Position numbers and translations under genes: made by a program. 64,000 nucleotides of DNA from Cellulomonas sp. P24 (lineage in GTDB: Bacteria; Actinomycetota; Actinomycetes; Actinomycetales; Cellulomonadaceae): positions 3,782,001 to 3,846,000 of the forward strand of contig NZ_JAJDFX010000002.1 in NCBI RefSeq assembly GCF_024704385.1, in the 5' to 3' direction. The notes below the pieces were generated by a model that made no database searches, was not told the DNA's origin, and worked only from the letters and a program-made list of their open reading frames with translations. This document shows, in pieces, positions 31,348 to 42,143 of the stretch. The stretch's first letter is position 1. Each line of letters begins with the position of its first letter.

Positions 31348-31401
31348 TAGTCGGGAGCATCGCACTAGCCGGGACCATCGCGCCAGCCGGGACCATCGCG
31401 C
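31348..31401. repeat. 18-bp tandem repeat, three copies
   Basis: Units start at 31348, 31366 and 31384; the second and third read (T/C)AGCCGGGACCATCGCGC and the first differs at three positions. They fill the space between the divergent RibD-like and zapE genes and end nine bases before the zapE -10 box. Confidence 0.75.
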
Positions 31402-31409
31402 GGCGGACG

Positions 31410-31415
31410 TAGGCT
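31410..31415 (+). promoter_or_regulatory. -10 box TAGGCT of zapE (leaderless)
   Basis: TAGGCT is followed by eight bases and the GTG at 31424; no ribosome binding site is present. Confidence 0.45.
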
Positions 31416-31423
31416 TGGACGCC

Positions 31424-32521
31424 GTGACCGTCGCCGCCCGCTCCGTCGAGACCGTGCCGTCGCGGCTCGTCGACCGGCGTCCCGTCGTCCCGGTCGACCG
31501 ACTGGTGGCCGAGCTCGTGCCGCCGCGCCACTTCACGCGCGAGTCGTTCGACACGTTCCGACCCGATGCCGGCCACCCGTCCCAGCAGGCGGCGCTCGAC
31601 CGGGTCCGGTCCGTCGCTGCGCAGCTCACCGGAGCGGGTCGCGGTCCGCGCCGACTGACGCTCGGGCGCCGGCGAACGCCGCCGCCCGCGGTGTACCTCG
31701 ACGGCGGGTTCGGGGTCGGGAAGACGCACCTCCTCGCGTCCTTGGCGCGTGCGGTCGGTCCGCAGGACAGCGCGTACGGGACGTTCGTGGAGTTCACGAA
31801 CCTCGTCGGCGCGCTCGGCTTCGCCGCGACAGTCGCGGCGCTCGGCGCGAAGCGACTGGTCTGCATCGACGAGTTCGAGCTGGACGACCCGGGGGACACG
31901 GTCCTGATGTCCCGGCTGCTGCGTGAGCTGGCCGACCGCGGCGTCGCCCTGGCCGCGACGTCGAACACGCTGCCCGGCTCGCTCGGGGAAGGGCGGTTCG
32001 CAGCCGAGGACTTCCTGCGGGAGATCCAGGCGCTGGCCGCCCGCTTCGAGGTCGTCCGCATCGACGGCGAGGACTATCGGCACCGGGTCTTCGCGGAGGC
32101 GCCGTCGACCGTGACGGACGGGCGGGCCGCCGAGGCCGCTGCGAGGACGCCGGGCGCCACGCTCGACGGCTTCACCGGGCTGCTCGGCCACCTGGCCACG
32201 ATCCACCCCAGCCGCTACGGGGCGCTGCTCGACGACGTCGCGCTCGTCGCGCTGACCGGTGTCACGACGGTGACCCACCAGGACCAGGCCCTGCGGCTCG
32301 TCGTGCTCGTCGACCGGCTCTACGACCGGGACGTCCCGGTGCTGCTCGGCGGAGCGACCGGGCACGCCGTCTTCCCGGCCGAGATGCTCGCCGGCGGATA
32401 CCGGAAGAAGTACCTGCGCGCCCTGTCGCGGCTCTCGTCGCTCGCCGTCGACGGCCAGGCGGCGGTGCCGCTCGCGAGTGCGCGCACGGACGCGGCCGCC
32501 GTGGACGAGGGCGCGGTCTGA
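31424..32521 (+). CDS. zapE: cell division protein ZapE (AFG1-like ATPase)
   Basis: The product is a 365-residue AAA-type ATPase of the ZapE/AFG1 family. Walker A is GGFGVGKTHL around residues 94-103 and Walker B is RLVCIDEFEL; the family segments TSNTLPGSLGEGRFA and YRKKYLRALSRL follow. In E. coli ZapE interacts with FtsZ under stress; the role in actinobacteria is less clear. The GTG at 31424 is selected because the protein N-terminus typical of the family starts there and a TAGGCT box lies eight bases before it. Confidence 0.9.
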   Translation: MTVAARSVETVPSRLVDRRPVVPVDRLVAELVPPRHFTRESFDTFRPDAGHPSQQAALDRVRSVAAQLTGAGRGPRRLTLGRRRTPPPAVYLDGGFGVGKTHLLASLARAVGPQDSAYGTFVEFTNLVGALGFAATVAALGAKRLVCIDEFELDDPGDTVLMSRLLRELADRGVALAATSNTLPGSLGEGRFAAEDFLREIQALAARFEVVRIDGEDYRHRVFAEAPSTVTDGRAAEAAARTPGATLDGFTGLLGHLATIHPSRYGALLDDVALVALTGVTTVTHQDQALRLVVLVDRLYDRDVPVLLGGATGHAVFPAEMLAGGYRKKYLRALSRLSSLAVDGQAAVPLASARTDAAAVDEGAV

Positions 32522-32602
32522 GTCCTGGCGGTCTGCGGCGGCGCTGCCCGATGCCGACGCGGTCCGTGGGCGGGTCTCGGGGTCTGTACCGCGTGCAGAT
32601 GT

Positions 32603-32616
32603 CTGACTACAGTCAG
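32603..32616. promoter_or_regulatory. palindrome over the -10 box of the MarR-fusion gene
   Basis: CTGACT-AC-AGTCAG is a perfect inverted repeat that contains the likely -10 hexamer TACAGT (32608-32613), eight bases before the ATG at 32622. A site in this position would block transcription, which fits autorepression by the MarR domain encoded by the gene. Confidence 0.55.
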
Positions 32617-32621
32617 CGAAC

Positions 32622-34445
32622 ATGACGAAGGATCCTCGCGTCGACGGCATCCGCGCCTTCAACCGGACGGTCACCGAGCGCCTCGGAGCCCTGGAGGACC
32701 ACTACCTCTCGCGTGACCGATCGCTCGGGATGGACCGCGTCCTCTGGGAGATCGGCAGGGCGGGTGCGGAGGTCCGCAGCCTGCGGAACCGGCTGCGACT
32801 CGACTCCGGATACCTCAGCCGCCTGCTGCGCGCGCTGGAGCGCGAGGGGCTCGTCACGGTGTCACCGTCGCCGGGTGACAGCCGCGTCCGCCGCGCCACG
32901 CTGACCCCGAAGGGCCTCGACGAGCTCGGCACGCTCGACGGGCTCTCGGACGAGCTCGTCGAGGAGATCCTGTCCCCGCTCACCGAGCATCAGCGTGACG
33001 AGCTGGCCCGTGCGGCGTCCACCGTGACGCGGCTGTTCACCGCCTCGGCCGTCACGAGCGCCCCCGCGGACCCGGCGTCGGAGCCGGCTCGGCGCGCGGT
33101 CGCGGCGTACTACCGGACCCTGGACGCACGCGTCGACGGGGGGTTCCGACCGGGAGCGACCCGTCACGTCCCCGACATGGCGATGCGCCCACCGTCCGGC
33201 CAGTTCCTGCTCGCGACCCTCAAGGGCGCGACCGTCGGATGCGTCGGCCTCGTGGTGCACGACGACGGGTACGCGGAGATCAAGCGGCTCTGGGTGTCCG
33301 ACGAGGTGCGCGGGCTGGGACTCGGGCGTCGGCTGCTCGCCGCCGCCGAGGACGCTGCCGCAGGGCTCGGAGCGACCACCGCACGCCTGGACACGAACCG
33401 AGCCCTCACCGAGGCGATCCACCTCTACAGCACCGCCGGTTACGTCGAGGTCGCCGCCTTCAACGACGAGCGGTATGCGCACCACTGGTTCGAGAAACCC
33501 CTGCGCCGCCCGGCCGCGCCCCCGGCCTCGATCGGCTTCGTCGGGCTCGGGATCATGGGCCGGCCCATGGCCATGCGGGTCGCGCGCAGCGGCCTGCCGC
33601 TCGTCGTGTGGAACCGGAGCGCTCCGGCCGTCGACGAGCTGGCGGCGGCAGGTGCACGTCGTGCGTCGACACCGGCGGACGTGTTCGCCGAGTGCGAGAC
33701 CGTGCTCGTGATGCTGCGCAACGAGGAGGCCGCCGACCACGTGCTGCGTGGGGCACCGGGCGGGCTGGCAGCGCTCGTGCGCGGGCGCACGGTCGTGAAC
33801 ATGGGGACCATGTCGCCCAGCTACTCGGCAGCCCTGGCCGCCGAGGTCGAGGCCGCCGGTGGCGCGTACGTGGAAGCACCCGTCTCAGGCTCGCGCCGCC
33901 CGGCCGAGGACGGGACGCTGGTCGCGATGGTCGCAGGACGCCCCGAGGTCGTGCGTCGCGTCGTGCCGCTGCTCGACCGGATGTGTGCGCAGGTGACCGT
34001 CTGCGGCCCCGTCCCGGCAGGGCTGACCATGAAGCTCGCCGCCAACGTGTTCCTCATCGCCCTCGTGACCGGGCTGGCCGAGGCCTTCCACTTCGGGCAG
34101 CAGCACGGGCTCGACCTGCACCAGCTCCGCGACATCCTCGACGCAGGTCAGATGTCCTCGCCGATCTCCCGCGTCAAGACGGCGAAGCTGGTCGACGCGG
34201 ACCTCACGCCGCAGGCCGCCATCTCCGACGTCGCCATGAACACCGAGCTCATCGTCGCTGCCGCCGCGGAGGCAGGGATCGCGGCACCGGTCAGCGAGCT
34301 CAGCCGACAGCTGTACCGCCGGGCCGTCGAGCGCGGGGACGGGGCCCTCGACGTGATCGGGATCATCCGCACGATCGCCGCCGCCGACGACCACGGCGCT
34401 GCCGGGGCGACCGAGGGCGCGACGACGCCGAGCGCCCCTGTCTAG
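32622..34445 (+). CDS. MarR regulator - GNAT acetyltransferase - beta-hydroxyacid dehydrogenase triple fusion
   Basis: The single 607-residue open frame joins three complete domains. Residues 1-150 are a MarR winged helix (LRLDSGYLSRLLRALEREGL, then DSRVRRATLTPKG). Residues ~150-293 are a GNAT domain with the acetyl-CoA loop RGLGLGRRLLAAAE near 230-235. Residues ~303-590 are a 6-phosphogluconate/3-hydroxyisobutyrate dehydrogenase-like enzyme: GLGIMG at 308-313, EAPVSGSRRPAEDG, and the catalytic Lys471 in TMKLAANVF. The junction (FEKPLRRPAAPPASIGFVG) shows no stop or restart. MarR-GNAT fusions are known; the added dehydrogenase is unusual. It probably senses and modifies a related metabolite, which is inference. 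A palindrome covers its promoter. Confidence 0.88.
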   Translation: MTKDPRVDGIRAFNRTVTERLGALEDHYLSRDRSLGMDRVLWEIGRAGAEVRSLRNRLRLDSGYLSRLLRALEREGLVTVSPSPGDSRVRRATLTPKGLDELGTLDGLSDELVEEILSPLTEHQRDELARAASTVTRLFTASAVTSAPADPASEPARRAVAAYYRTLDARVDGGFRPGATRHVPDMAMRPPSGQFLLATLKGATVGCVGLVVHDDGYAEIKRLWVSDEVRGLGLGRRLLAAAEDAAAGLGATTARLDTNRALTEAIHLYSTAGYVEVAAFNDERYAHHWFEKPLRRPAAPPASIGFVGLGIMGRPMAMRVARSGLPLVVWNRSAPAVDELAAAGARRASTPADVFAECETVLVMLRNEEAADHVLRGAPGGLAALVRGRTVVNMGTMSPSYSAALAAEVEAAGGAYVEAPVSGSRRPAEDGTLVAMVAGRPEVVRRVVPLLDRMCAQVTVCGPVPAGLTMKLAANVFLIALVTGLAEAFHFGQQHGLDLHQLRDILDAGQMSSPISRVKTAKLVDADLTPQAAISDVAMNTELIVAAAAEAGIAAPVSELSRQLYRRAVERGDGALDVIGIIRTIAAADDHGAAGATEGATTPSAPV

Positions 34446-34448
34446 TCT
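34443..34448 (+). promoter_or_regulatory. -10 box TAGTCT overlapping the upstream stop codon
   Basis: TAGTCT starts with the TAG stop of the fusion gene and is followed by GGGCGG and the ATG at 34455, the spacing of a leaderless start. Confidence 0.4.
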
Positions 34449-34454
34449 GGGCGG

Positions 34455-35900
34455 ATGAGGCTCGTCGGCCGGCACCGGCGGGGCGCTCCCGCGGTGATCG
34501 CGCTGGCGCTCCTGATCGCCGGGTGCACGGGTCCGTCCGGTAGCGCGACGTCGTCGCCGGCGGACGCGACCCGCACCGGTCGTCCGTCCCCGATCCCCAC
34601 CGTGGCGGTGTCCCCGTCGCCATCCCCGACACCCAGCGGGGAAGCGGACATGTCCGACTGGCCGACGTACCACCGCACGCCCGACCGTGCCGGCGCCGTG
34701 GTCGGGCTCGCAGCCGTCTCCCACCTCGGTGCCGCGTGGACCGCTGCGCTCGACGGTGCCGTCTACGGTCAGCCGATCGTCGTCGGGAGCCTGGTGGTGG
34801 CCGCCACCGAGGGTGACACCGTCTACGGCCTCGACCGCGCGACCGGTGCGGTTCGCTGGACGAACCATGTCGGCACGCCTGCGCGGCTGCACGACCTTCC
34901 GTGCGGCAACATCGATCCACTCGGCATCACGGGAACGCCGGCGTACGACGCGAGCACCGGCTCGGTGTTCGTCGTCGCCGAGACGACCGGTGGGCAGCAC
35001 ACGCTCGTCGCCCTCGAGGTCACGACCGGCACGGAACGCTGGCGACGCTCCCTCGACGTCACCGGGCGGGACCGCCGGGCCGAGCAGCAGCGGGGAGCGC
35101 TGGCCGTCGCCAACGGCCGCGTCTACGTACCGTTCGGCGGCCTCTACGGCGACTGCGGAGACTACGTCGGCTACGTCACCGCCACCCCTGTCGACGGCGG
35201 GGGAGCGACCACCTCCTACGTGGTCCCGACCAGCCGCGAGGGTGGGATCTGGGCAGCGTCGGGTGTGGCCGTGGACCGCGGCGGGGACGTGTGGGTCGCC
35301 GTCGGCAACGGGGCGAGCACCGGCGGGACGTACGACGGCAGCGACTCCGTGCTTCGGCTCGCGCCCGACCTGTCCACGCGCCTCGACTACTTCGCCCCGA
35401 CGTCCTGGGGGTCGCAGAACGCCCGCGACCGGGACCTCGGGAGCACCGGACCGGTCCTCCTCGACGGCGACCGGGTGCTCGTCTCCGGGAAGGACGCGGA
35501 GGTCTACCTCCTGGACGCGCAGCACCTCGGAGGGATCGGCGGACAGCTCGCGATGCTGCCCGGCTGCGCCGGCTACGGCGGCATCGCCTGGGACGCGGCG
35601 GTCCAGGCCGCATTCGTCCCGTGCCGGGACGGGCTGGCCCGGGTGAGCGTCGGGGCGACGACGCTGCGGCCCGACTGGAAGGCGGCCGCGAACGTCGCCG
35701 GCTCACCGGTGGTCGGCCACGGGGCCGTCTGGTCCGTGGATGCCGCCGCCGGGTACCTGTACGCGCTCGACGAGACCACCGGCGCGGTGGTCGCCGAGGC
35801 CGAGGTGGGTGCGACGAGCCGGTTCGCGTCACCGGTGCTCACCGGCGGGATCGTGCTCGTGCCCACGCTGGCGGGCGTCAGCGCGCTGATGGTGGGGTGA
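34455..35900 (+). CDS. secreted lipoprotein with PQQ-like beta-propeller repeats
   Basis: The product is a 481-residue exported protein. The N-terminus has basic residues, a hydrophobic core (APAVIALALLIAGC) and a lipobox ending at the Cys of LIAGC, followed by a Ser/Thr/Pro-rich linker to about residue 75. The rest consists of repeated blades of the quinoprotein/PQQ type, each with VYGLDRATGAVRW-like or VYLLDAQ-like cores, plus Cys pairs that could form disulfides. No PQQ-binding or catalytic residues can be assigned, so a scaffold or binding role on the cell surface is as likely as an enzyme. Confidence 0.85.
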   Translation: MRLVGRHRRGAPAVIALALLIAGCTGPSGSATSSPADATRTGRPSPIPTVAVSPSPSPTPSGEADMSDWPTYHRTPDRAGAVVGLAAVSHLGAAWTAALDGAVYGQPIVVGSLVVAATEGDTVYGLDRATGAVRWTNHVGTPARLHDLPCGNIDPLGITGTPAYDASTGSVFVVAETTGGQHTLVALEVTTGTERWRRSLDVTGRDRRAEQQRGALAVANGRVYVPFGGLYGDCGDYVGYVTATPVDGGGATTSYVVPTSREGGIWAASGVAVDRGGDVWVAVGNGASTGGTYDGSDSVLRLAPDLSTRLDYFAPTSWGSQNARDRDLGSTGPVLLDGDRVLVSGKDAEVYLLDAQHLGGIGGQLAMLPGCAGYGGIAWDAAVQAAFVPCRDGLARVSVGATTLRPDWKAAANVAGSPVVGHGAVWSVDAAAGYLYALDETTGAVVAEAEVGATSRFASPVLTGGIVLVPTLAGVSALMVG

Positions 35901-35979
35901 GCCGCGTCGGTGGCGCGCCCCGGCGCACACGGGCGTCGACCGGTCGCGGCGTGCGCGGGCGCCGGACGGCTGGCGCGGC

Positions 35980-36696
35980 CTACCAGCCGAGCTCGCCGTC
36001 GTCCTCCTGGAACGTGCCCGTCGGTCCGTCGGCGCCGATCAGGGCGAGCCGGGCGACGACGCGCGCGCTGAGCGCGGCCGGTCGGCCCGGGTGACTCCCC
36101 GGACCACCGCCGCCGAGCTCCGTCGCCGTGATGCCGGGCTCGACGGCGTTGACCTTGACCCGGGGACAGGCACGCGCGTACTGGACGGTGAGCATCGAGA
36201 CCGCCGCCTTGCTCGCGCCGTAGGCGATCGCGACGAAGCGGGAGGCGGGGCGCGACGGCTCGTGGGTCGCCCAGAACGAGCCGAGCGCGCTCGACACGTT
36301 CACGACCACCGGGTTGTCGGACTGCTGCAGCAACGGCAGCGCCGCCTCGGTCACCCGGACGATGCCGACGGCGTTCGTGTCGAACACCTCGAGGACGCTG
36401 GGGCCGTCGAGCGCCTCGCTCATGCTGGCGCCGCTCGCGCGTCTGGCGATGCCGGCGTTGTTGACGAGGACGTCGAGCCCGGTGCCGGAGTCGGCGATCG
36501 TCGCGAGGGCTGCGGCCACCGAGGCGTCGTCCGTGACGTCGAGCCGGACGAACCGTGCGCCGAGCTCCTCGGCGGTGGCGCGACCGCGCACCTCGTCACG
36601 TGCGCCGATCCACACCGTGTGGTGCGCGTCGACGAGAAGTCGGGCGGTTTCCTTGCCGAGGCCCTTGTTCGCCCCGGTGATCAGTGTCGTGGTCAT
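35980..36696 (-). CDS. SDR family oxidoreductase
   Basis: The product is a 238-residue classical short-chain dehydrogenase. It shows the cofactor motif TLITGANKGLG, the LVNNAGIA motif, catalytic Ser in VVNVSSALGSF and YGASKAAV carrying Tyr and Lys. The sequence is close to NADPH-dependent carbonyl-reductase-like SDRs; the substrate is unknown. The ATG at 36696 begins the fold exactly. It is divergent from an XRE regulator with 102 bases between; SDR genes beside MmyB-type regulators are a common arrangement, which suggests regulation by that neighbour. Confidence 0.92.
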   Translation of the reverse strand: MTTTLITGANKGLGKETARLLVDAHHTVWIGARDEVRGRATAEELGARFVRLDVTDDASVAAALATIADSGTGLDVLVNNAGIARRASGASMSEALDGPSVLEVFDTNAVGIVRVTEAALPLLQQSDNPVVVNVSSALGSFWATHEPSRPASRFVAIAYGASKAAVSMLTVQYARACPRVKVNAVEPGITATELGGGGPGSHPGRPAALSARVVARLALIGADGPTGTFQEDDGELGW

Positions 36697-36798
36697 GCGG
36701 CCATCCTCGACAGCGTGCACGCGGACAGGCAGTCGTCCGCTGGTCGTAGGACTCGCAGGGCCACGACAGGACGTGCGCGCCGGGGTGAGACTGGCACG

Positions 36799-37671
36799 GT
36801 GCAGGGTGGGGAGTTCGGCAGGGCGGTCCGCCGCTGGCGCGAGCGCGTCACGCCGCAGGCAGTCGGCCTGCCTGTCGGTGGTCGGCGCCGCGCGGTCGGC
36901 CTGCGCCGCGAGGAGCTTGCCGGGCTCGCCGGCATCTCGACCGACTACCTGACGCGACTCGAACAAGGACGGGCGACCTCGCCGTCGGCGCAGGTCGTCG
37001 AGGCGCTCGCCCGGAGCCTGCGACTCGCCGACGCCGAACGTGAGCTCCTCTTCCGTCTCGCGGGTCTGTCCGCACCGGCCACCGGGCTCGTCCCCGCGCG
37101 GATCACGCCGAGCGTGCAACGGCTCCTCGACCGCCTGGCCGGCGTGCCGCTCGTCGTGTACGACGCGGCGTGGAACCTGATCGCCGCGAACGCTCCCTAC
37201 GACGCGCTCATGGGCGAGACGTCGGCCCTGCGGGGGCGCGAGCGCAACGGCGTGTGGCGCACCGTCGTCGGCACCGGCTCGCGCGCCGTGCAGACGAGCG
37301 CCGAGCGCGAGGCACAGATGGCCCGGCTCGTCGCCGACCTGCGACTGACGGCGACGCGCTACCCCCAGGACCCGCAGCTGCGTCGGCTCGTGGCTGACCT
37401 GCGTGCCGCGAGCCCGGGGTTCGTCGAGCTCTGGCAGACCGCAGTCGATCCGGCGCCGGCCGAGCAGTCGCGGCACAAGGTCGTCGAGCACCCGGCTGTC
37501 GGCCGGATCGCGCTCGACTGCGACACGCTCGTCGTCGCCGGTGCCGATCTCCGGATCATGACCTACACGGCCGAGCCCGGGACGGAGGACGCCGACCGGC
37601 TCGAGCTGGCTGTCGTCCTCGGTACCCAGAGTCTCGTCGAGCATCGCGGCGCCCAGTCGCTCGTCGAGTAG
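36799..37671 (+). CDS. XRE-family regulator with MmyB-like ligand-binding domain
   Basis: The product is a 290-residue regulator. The N-terminal helix-turn-helix is RRRAVGLRREELAGLAGIST followed by DYLTRLEQGRATSPS; the C-terminal part (from about residue 110) is the MmyB-like PAS-type ligand domain with VYDAAWNLIAANAPY and PELRLLTYTAEPGT-like end (here DLRIMTYTAEPGTEDADRLE). The last residues repeat TQSLVE and AQSLVE. The GTG at 36799 fits the family start though no clear ribosome binding site is seen. It likely controls the divergent SDR gene. Confidence 0.9.
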   Translation: MQGGEFGRAVRRWRERVTPQAVGLPVGGRRRAVGLRREELAGLAGISTDYLTRLEQGRATSPSAQVVEALARSLRLADAERELLFRLAGLSAPATGLVPARITPSVQRLLDRLAGVPLVVYDAAWNLIAANAPYDALMGETSALRGRERNGVWRTVVGTGSRAVQTSAEREAQMARLVADLRLTATRYPQDPQLRRLVADLRAASPGFVELWQTAVDPAPAEQSRHKVVEHPAVGRIALDCDTLVVAGADLRIMTYTAEPGTEDADRLELAVVLGTQSLVEHRGAQSLVE

Positions 37672-37744
37672 CGCGACGCACCACGCGAGGTTGCGGTCGT
37701 CGTGCCTGGTCGGGTGGCCGGGTCGTGACCGTCGGGGTCGGCGA

Positions 37745-38596
37745 TCACGCGCCGAAGCGTCGTTGCAGGTCGCCGTACGCGATCGCGCCGTCGAGGAAGC
37801 CCAGGCTGCCGGTGTCGAGCAGCTCTCGGCCGGCGCGCTCCAGGGTGCTGAGCGAGGCTCTCGCCAGGCTGCCGCCCAGGCTGACCCGCGTGACGCCGAG
37901 CGAGAACAGCGTGGGTACGTCGATGAGGTTCGCCAATCCGGCGACCACGTTGAGCGGCGCCGGGATGGCGGCGGCGAGCCGACGGATCGTGTCCTCCTCG
38001 ACGACGCCGGGCACGAAGATGCAGTCGGCTCCTGCGTCGATGTACCGGAGCGCCCGCTCGACCGTCTCGGCGAACGCGTCGCCGCTCGTACCGGCGAAGT
38101 AGGTGTCCGTGCGGGCATTGAGCACGAAGGTCCCCGCGGGCGCCGCGGCCCGGGCGGCCAGGAGGCGGTCGACGGCCTCGTCGACGCTGAAGAGACTGCC
38201 CGTCCGGGCGTCCTCGAGGTTGCCGCCCACCACGCCGAGCTCCACTGCCCGGGCCACGGTGCGCGCGACGTCGTCCGCGGTGGCGCCGTACCCGGACTCG
38301 AGGTCCGCGGTCACGGGCACACCTACCGCGGCCACGATGCGACCGACCTGCTCGAGCATCGTGTCGCGGTCCAGCGGACCTCCGTCCGGGACCCCGGAGG
38401 ACCATGCGATTCCCGCGCTCGTGGTGGCGATGGCCGGGAACCCGACCTGCTCGAGGATCCGGGCGGACCCGGCGTCCCAGGCGTTCGGGAGCACGAAGCC
38501 GGGGCCTGCGTGCAGGGCGAGGAGGGCGGCGGCCTTGTCGGTCGATGAGTCGATGCGCACCACCCCATGATCAGCGCTCGCGGGCTCATGCGACAC
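37745..38596 (-). CDS. isocitrate lyase/phosphoenolpyruvate mutase family protein
   Basis: The product is a 283-residue TIM-barrel protein of the PEP mutase/isocitrate lyase superfamily. Conserved segments are FVLPNAWDAGSARILEQVGF, ADLESGYGAT (metal-binding), GGNLEDA and NARTDTY. It lacks the KKCGH loop of isocitrate lyase, so it is more like 2-methylisocitrate lyase or oxaloacetate-type C-C lyases; the substrate is not known. The GTG at 38596 has no evident ribosome binding site; a GTG pair about 12 codons further in is an alternative. It converges with the XRE gene. Confidence 0.88.
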   Translation of the reverse strand: MSHEPASADHGVVRIDSSTDKAAALLALHAGPGFVLPNAWDAGSARILEQVGFPAIATTSAGIAWSSGVPDGGPLDRDTMLEQVGRIVAAVGVPVTADLESGYGATADDVARTVARAVELGVVGGNLEDARTGSLFSVDEAVDRLLAARAAAPAGTFVLNARTDTYFAGTSGDAFAETVERALRYIDAGADCIFVPGVVEEDTIRRLAAAIPAPLNVVAGLANLIDVPTLFSLGVTRVSLGGSLARASLSTLERAGRELLDTGSLGFLDGAIAYGDLQRRFGA

Positions 38597-38700
38597 CCCG
38601 GGCGGGCACGCCGACCCGTCGTAAGTCCGACCATCACGTCCCGACGCGTCGGGTGGTCGGGAGATGCCCGTGCGTCAGGCGCCAGGCTCCGGCCACGTTG

Positions 38701-38770
38701 CCGAGATCGTGAGTGTGAGGCGAGATCGTGAGGTGGGACTCACGATCTCGCCTCACACTCACGATCTCGG
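38701..38770. terminator. 70-base perfect hairpin with 32-bp arms
   Basis: Bases 38701-38732 pair without mismatch with 38739-38770 around a six-base loop (GTGGGA). Within each arm CGAGATCGTGAG, or its complement, occurs twice, so the structure is a repeat within a repeat. It lies 28 bases past the stop of the UvrA-like gene and before the next start on the same strand. It would terminate transcription, and is far longer than needed for that. Confidence 0.75.
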
Positions 38771-38797
38771 CGGAAGGTTGGGGGGAGGGGCGAGGGG

Positions 38798-41209
<2,412 letters not shown>

Positions 41210-41243
41210 CGTTCCTCCCTCTGCTGGAGCGTGGCGTTCCCGG

Positions 41244-42104
41244 TCAGGGGCGCATCGCGGCGAGCCGCGCCTTCTCCGCGTCGACGTCGAAGTCGGGGGG
41301 CGGCCACCCGAGGTCCAGCGACTCGAGCGCCTCGGTGAGCAGCTCGGTGACGGCCAGCCGCGCGAACCACTTCTTGTCCGCCGGGACGACGTGCCACGGC
41401 GCGGTGTCGGTCGAGGTGCGGTCGAGAACCGCCTGGTACGTCTCCTGGTAGGCGTCCCAGCGGGATCTCTCGTCGAGGTCGCCGGGGTTGTACTTCCAGT
41501 ACTTGTCCGGGCGTTCGAGTCGCTCACGCAGGCGTTCGCGCTGCTCGTCGAGCGACACCAGGAGGGCGACCTTGACGATCACGGTGCCGGCCGCGACGAC
41601 CTGCTCCTCGAACGCGTTGATCTCGTCGTAGCGGGGTTCCCAGACGTCCGCCGGGACGAGCTCGTGCACGCGCACCACCAGGACGTCCTCGTAGTGCGAG
41701 CGGTCGAACACGCCGAGCTGGCCGGGTGAGGGGAGGGCGTTGCGGATCCGCCACAGGTAGTGGTGCTCCCGCTCGACGGGCGTCGGCACCCCGAACGAGG
41801 TGTGCTGCACGCCCTGCGGGTCGACGAGGCCGACCACGTGGCGGACGATCCCGCCCTTGCCCGAGGTGTCCATGCCCTGCAGGACGAGGAGCACCGACCG
41901 GGTGCCGCCGGCGCGACCGTGCGCGTACAGCAGCTCCTGGAGATCGGACAGCCGGGTCGCACGGGCGGCGAGGTGGTCCTCGGCGTCGTCCTTGTCGCCG
42001 CGCCAGCCGGGCGTGCCTCCGGTGTCGACCTCGGAGATCCGGAAGCCCGGGCCAGGTCGCAGGGACTGGGAGGCCGGCGCCGCCCACCGTTCGTTCGTGG
42101 ACAT
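41244..42104 (-). CDS. ppk2: polyphosphate kinase 2 family protein
   Basis: The product is a 286-residue PPK2-type kinase. Walker A is LVLQGMDTSGKGG and the lid/Walker B-like DRSHYEDVLVVRV follows, with the C-terminal PWHVVPADKKWFARLAV typical of the family. It transfers phosphate between polyphosphate and nucleotides; class (NDP or NMP phosphorylating) cannot be settled here, though one-domain proteins of this length are usual for class I/III. The ATG has GGAGG five bases upstream. It precedes the UvrA-like gene by 34 bases, so the two may be cotranscribed. Confidence 0.92.
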   Translation of the reverse strand: MSTNERWAAPASQSLRPGPGFRISEVDTGGTPGWRGDKDDAEDHLAARATRLSDLQELLYAHGRAGGTRSVLLVLQGMDTSGKGGIVRHVVGLVDPQGVQHTSFGVPTPVEREHHYLWRIRNALPSPGQLGVFDRSHYEDVLVVRVHELVPADVWEPRYDEINAFEEQVVAAGTVIVKVALLVSLDEQRERLRERLERPDKYWKYNPGDLDERSRWDAYQETYQAVLDRTSTDTAPWHVVPADKKWFARLAVTELLTEALESLDLGWPPPDFDVDAEKARLAAMRP

Positions 42105-42115
42105 CGTGCCTCCAG

Positions 42116-42129
42116 CGGTCGAGTGGAGC
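42116..42129. repeat. 14-base copy of part of the aconitase-end hairpin arm
   Basis: CGGTCGAGTGGAGC is identical to 7688-7701, the outer arm of the hairpin after aconitase. Here it lies just upstream of the ppk2 ribosome binding site with no partner arm. Confidence 0.4.
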
Positions 42130-42143
42130 CAGGCTAGCCCGGG

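Noticed and set aside
38701-38770. Pair of terminal inverted repeats of a mobile element
   Set aside because: The arms are only six bases apart with no gene between; it is a hairpin, not element ends.
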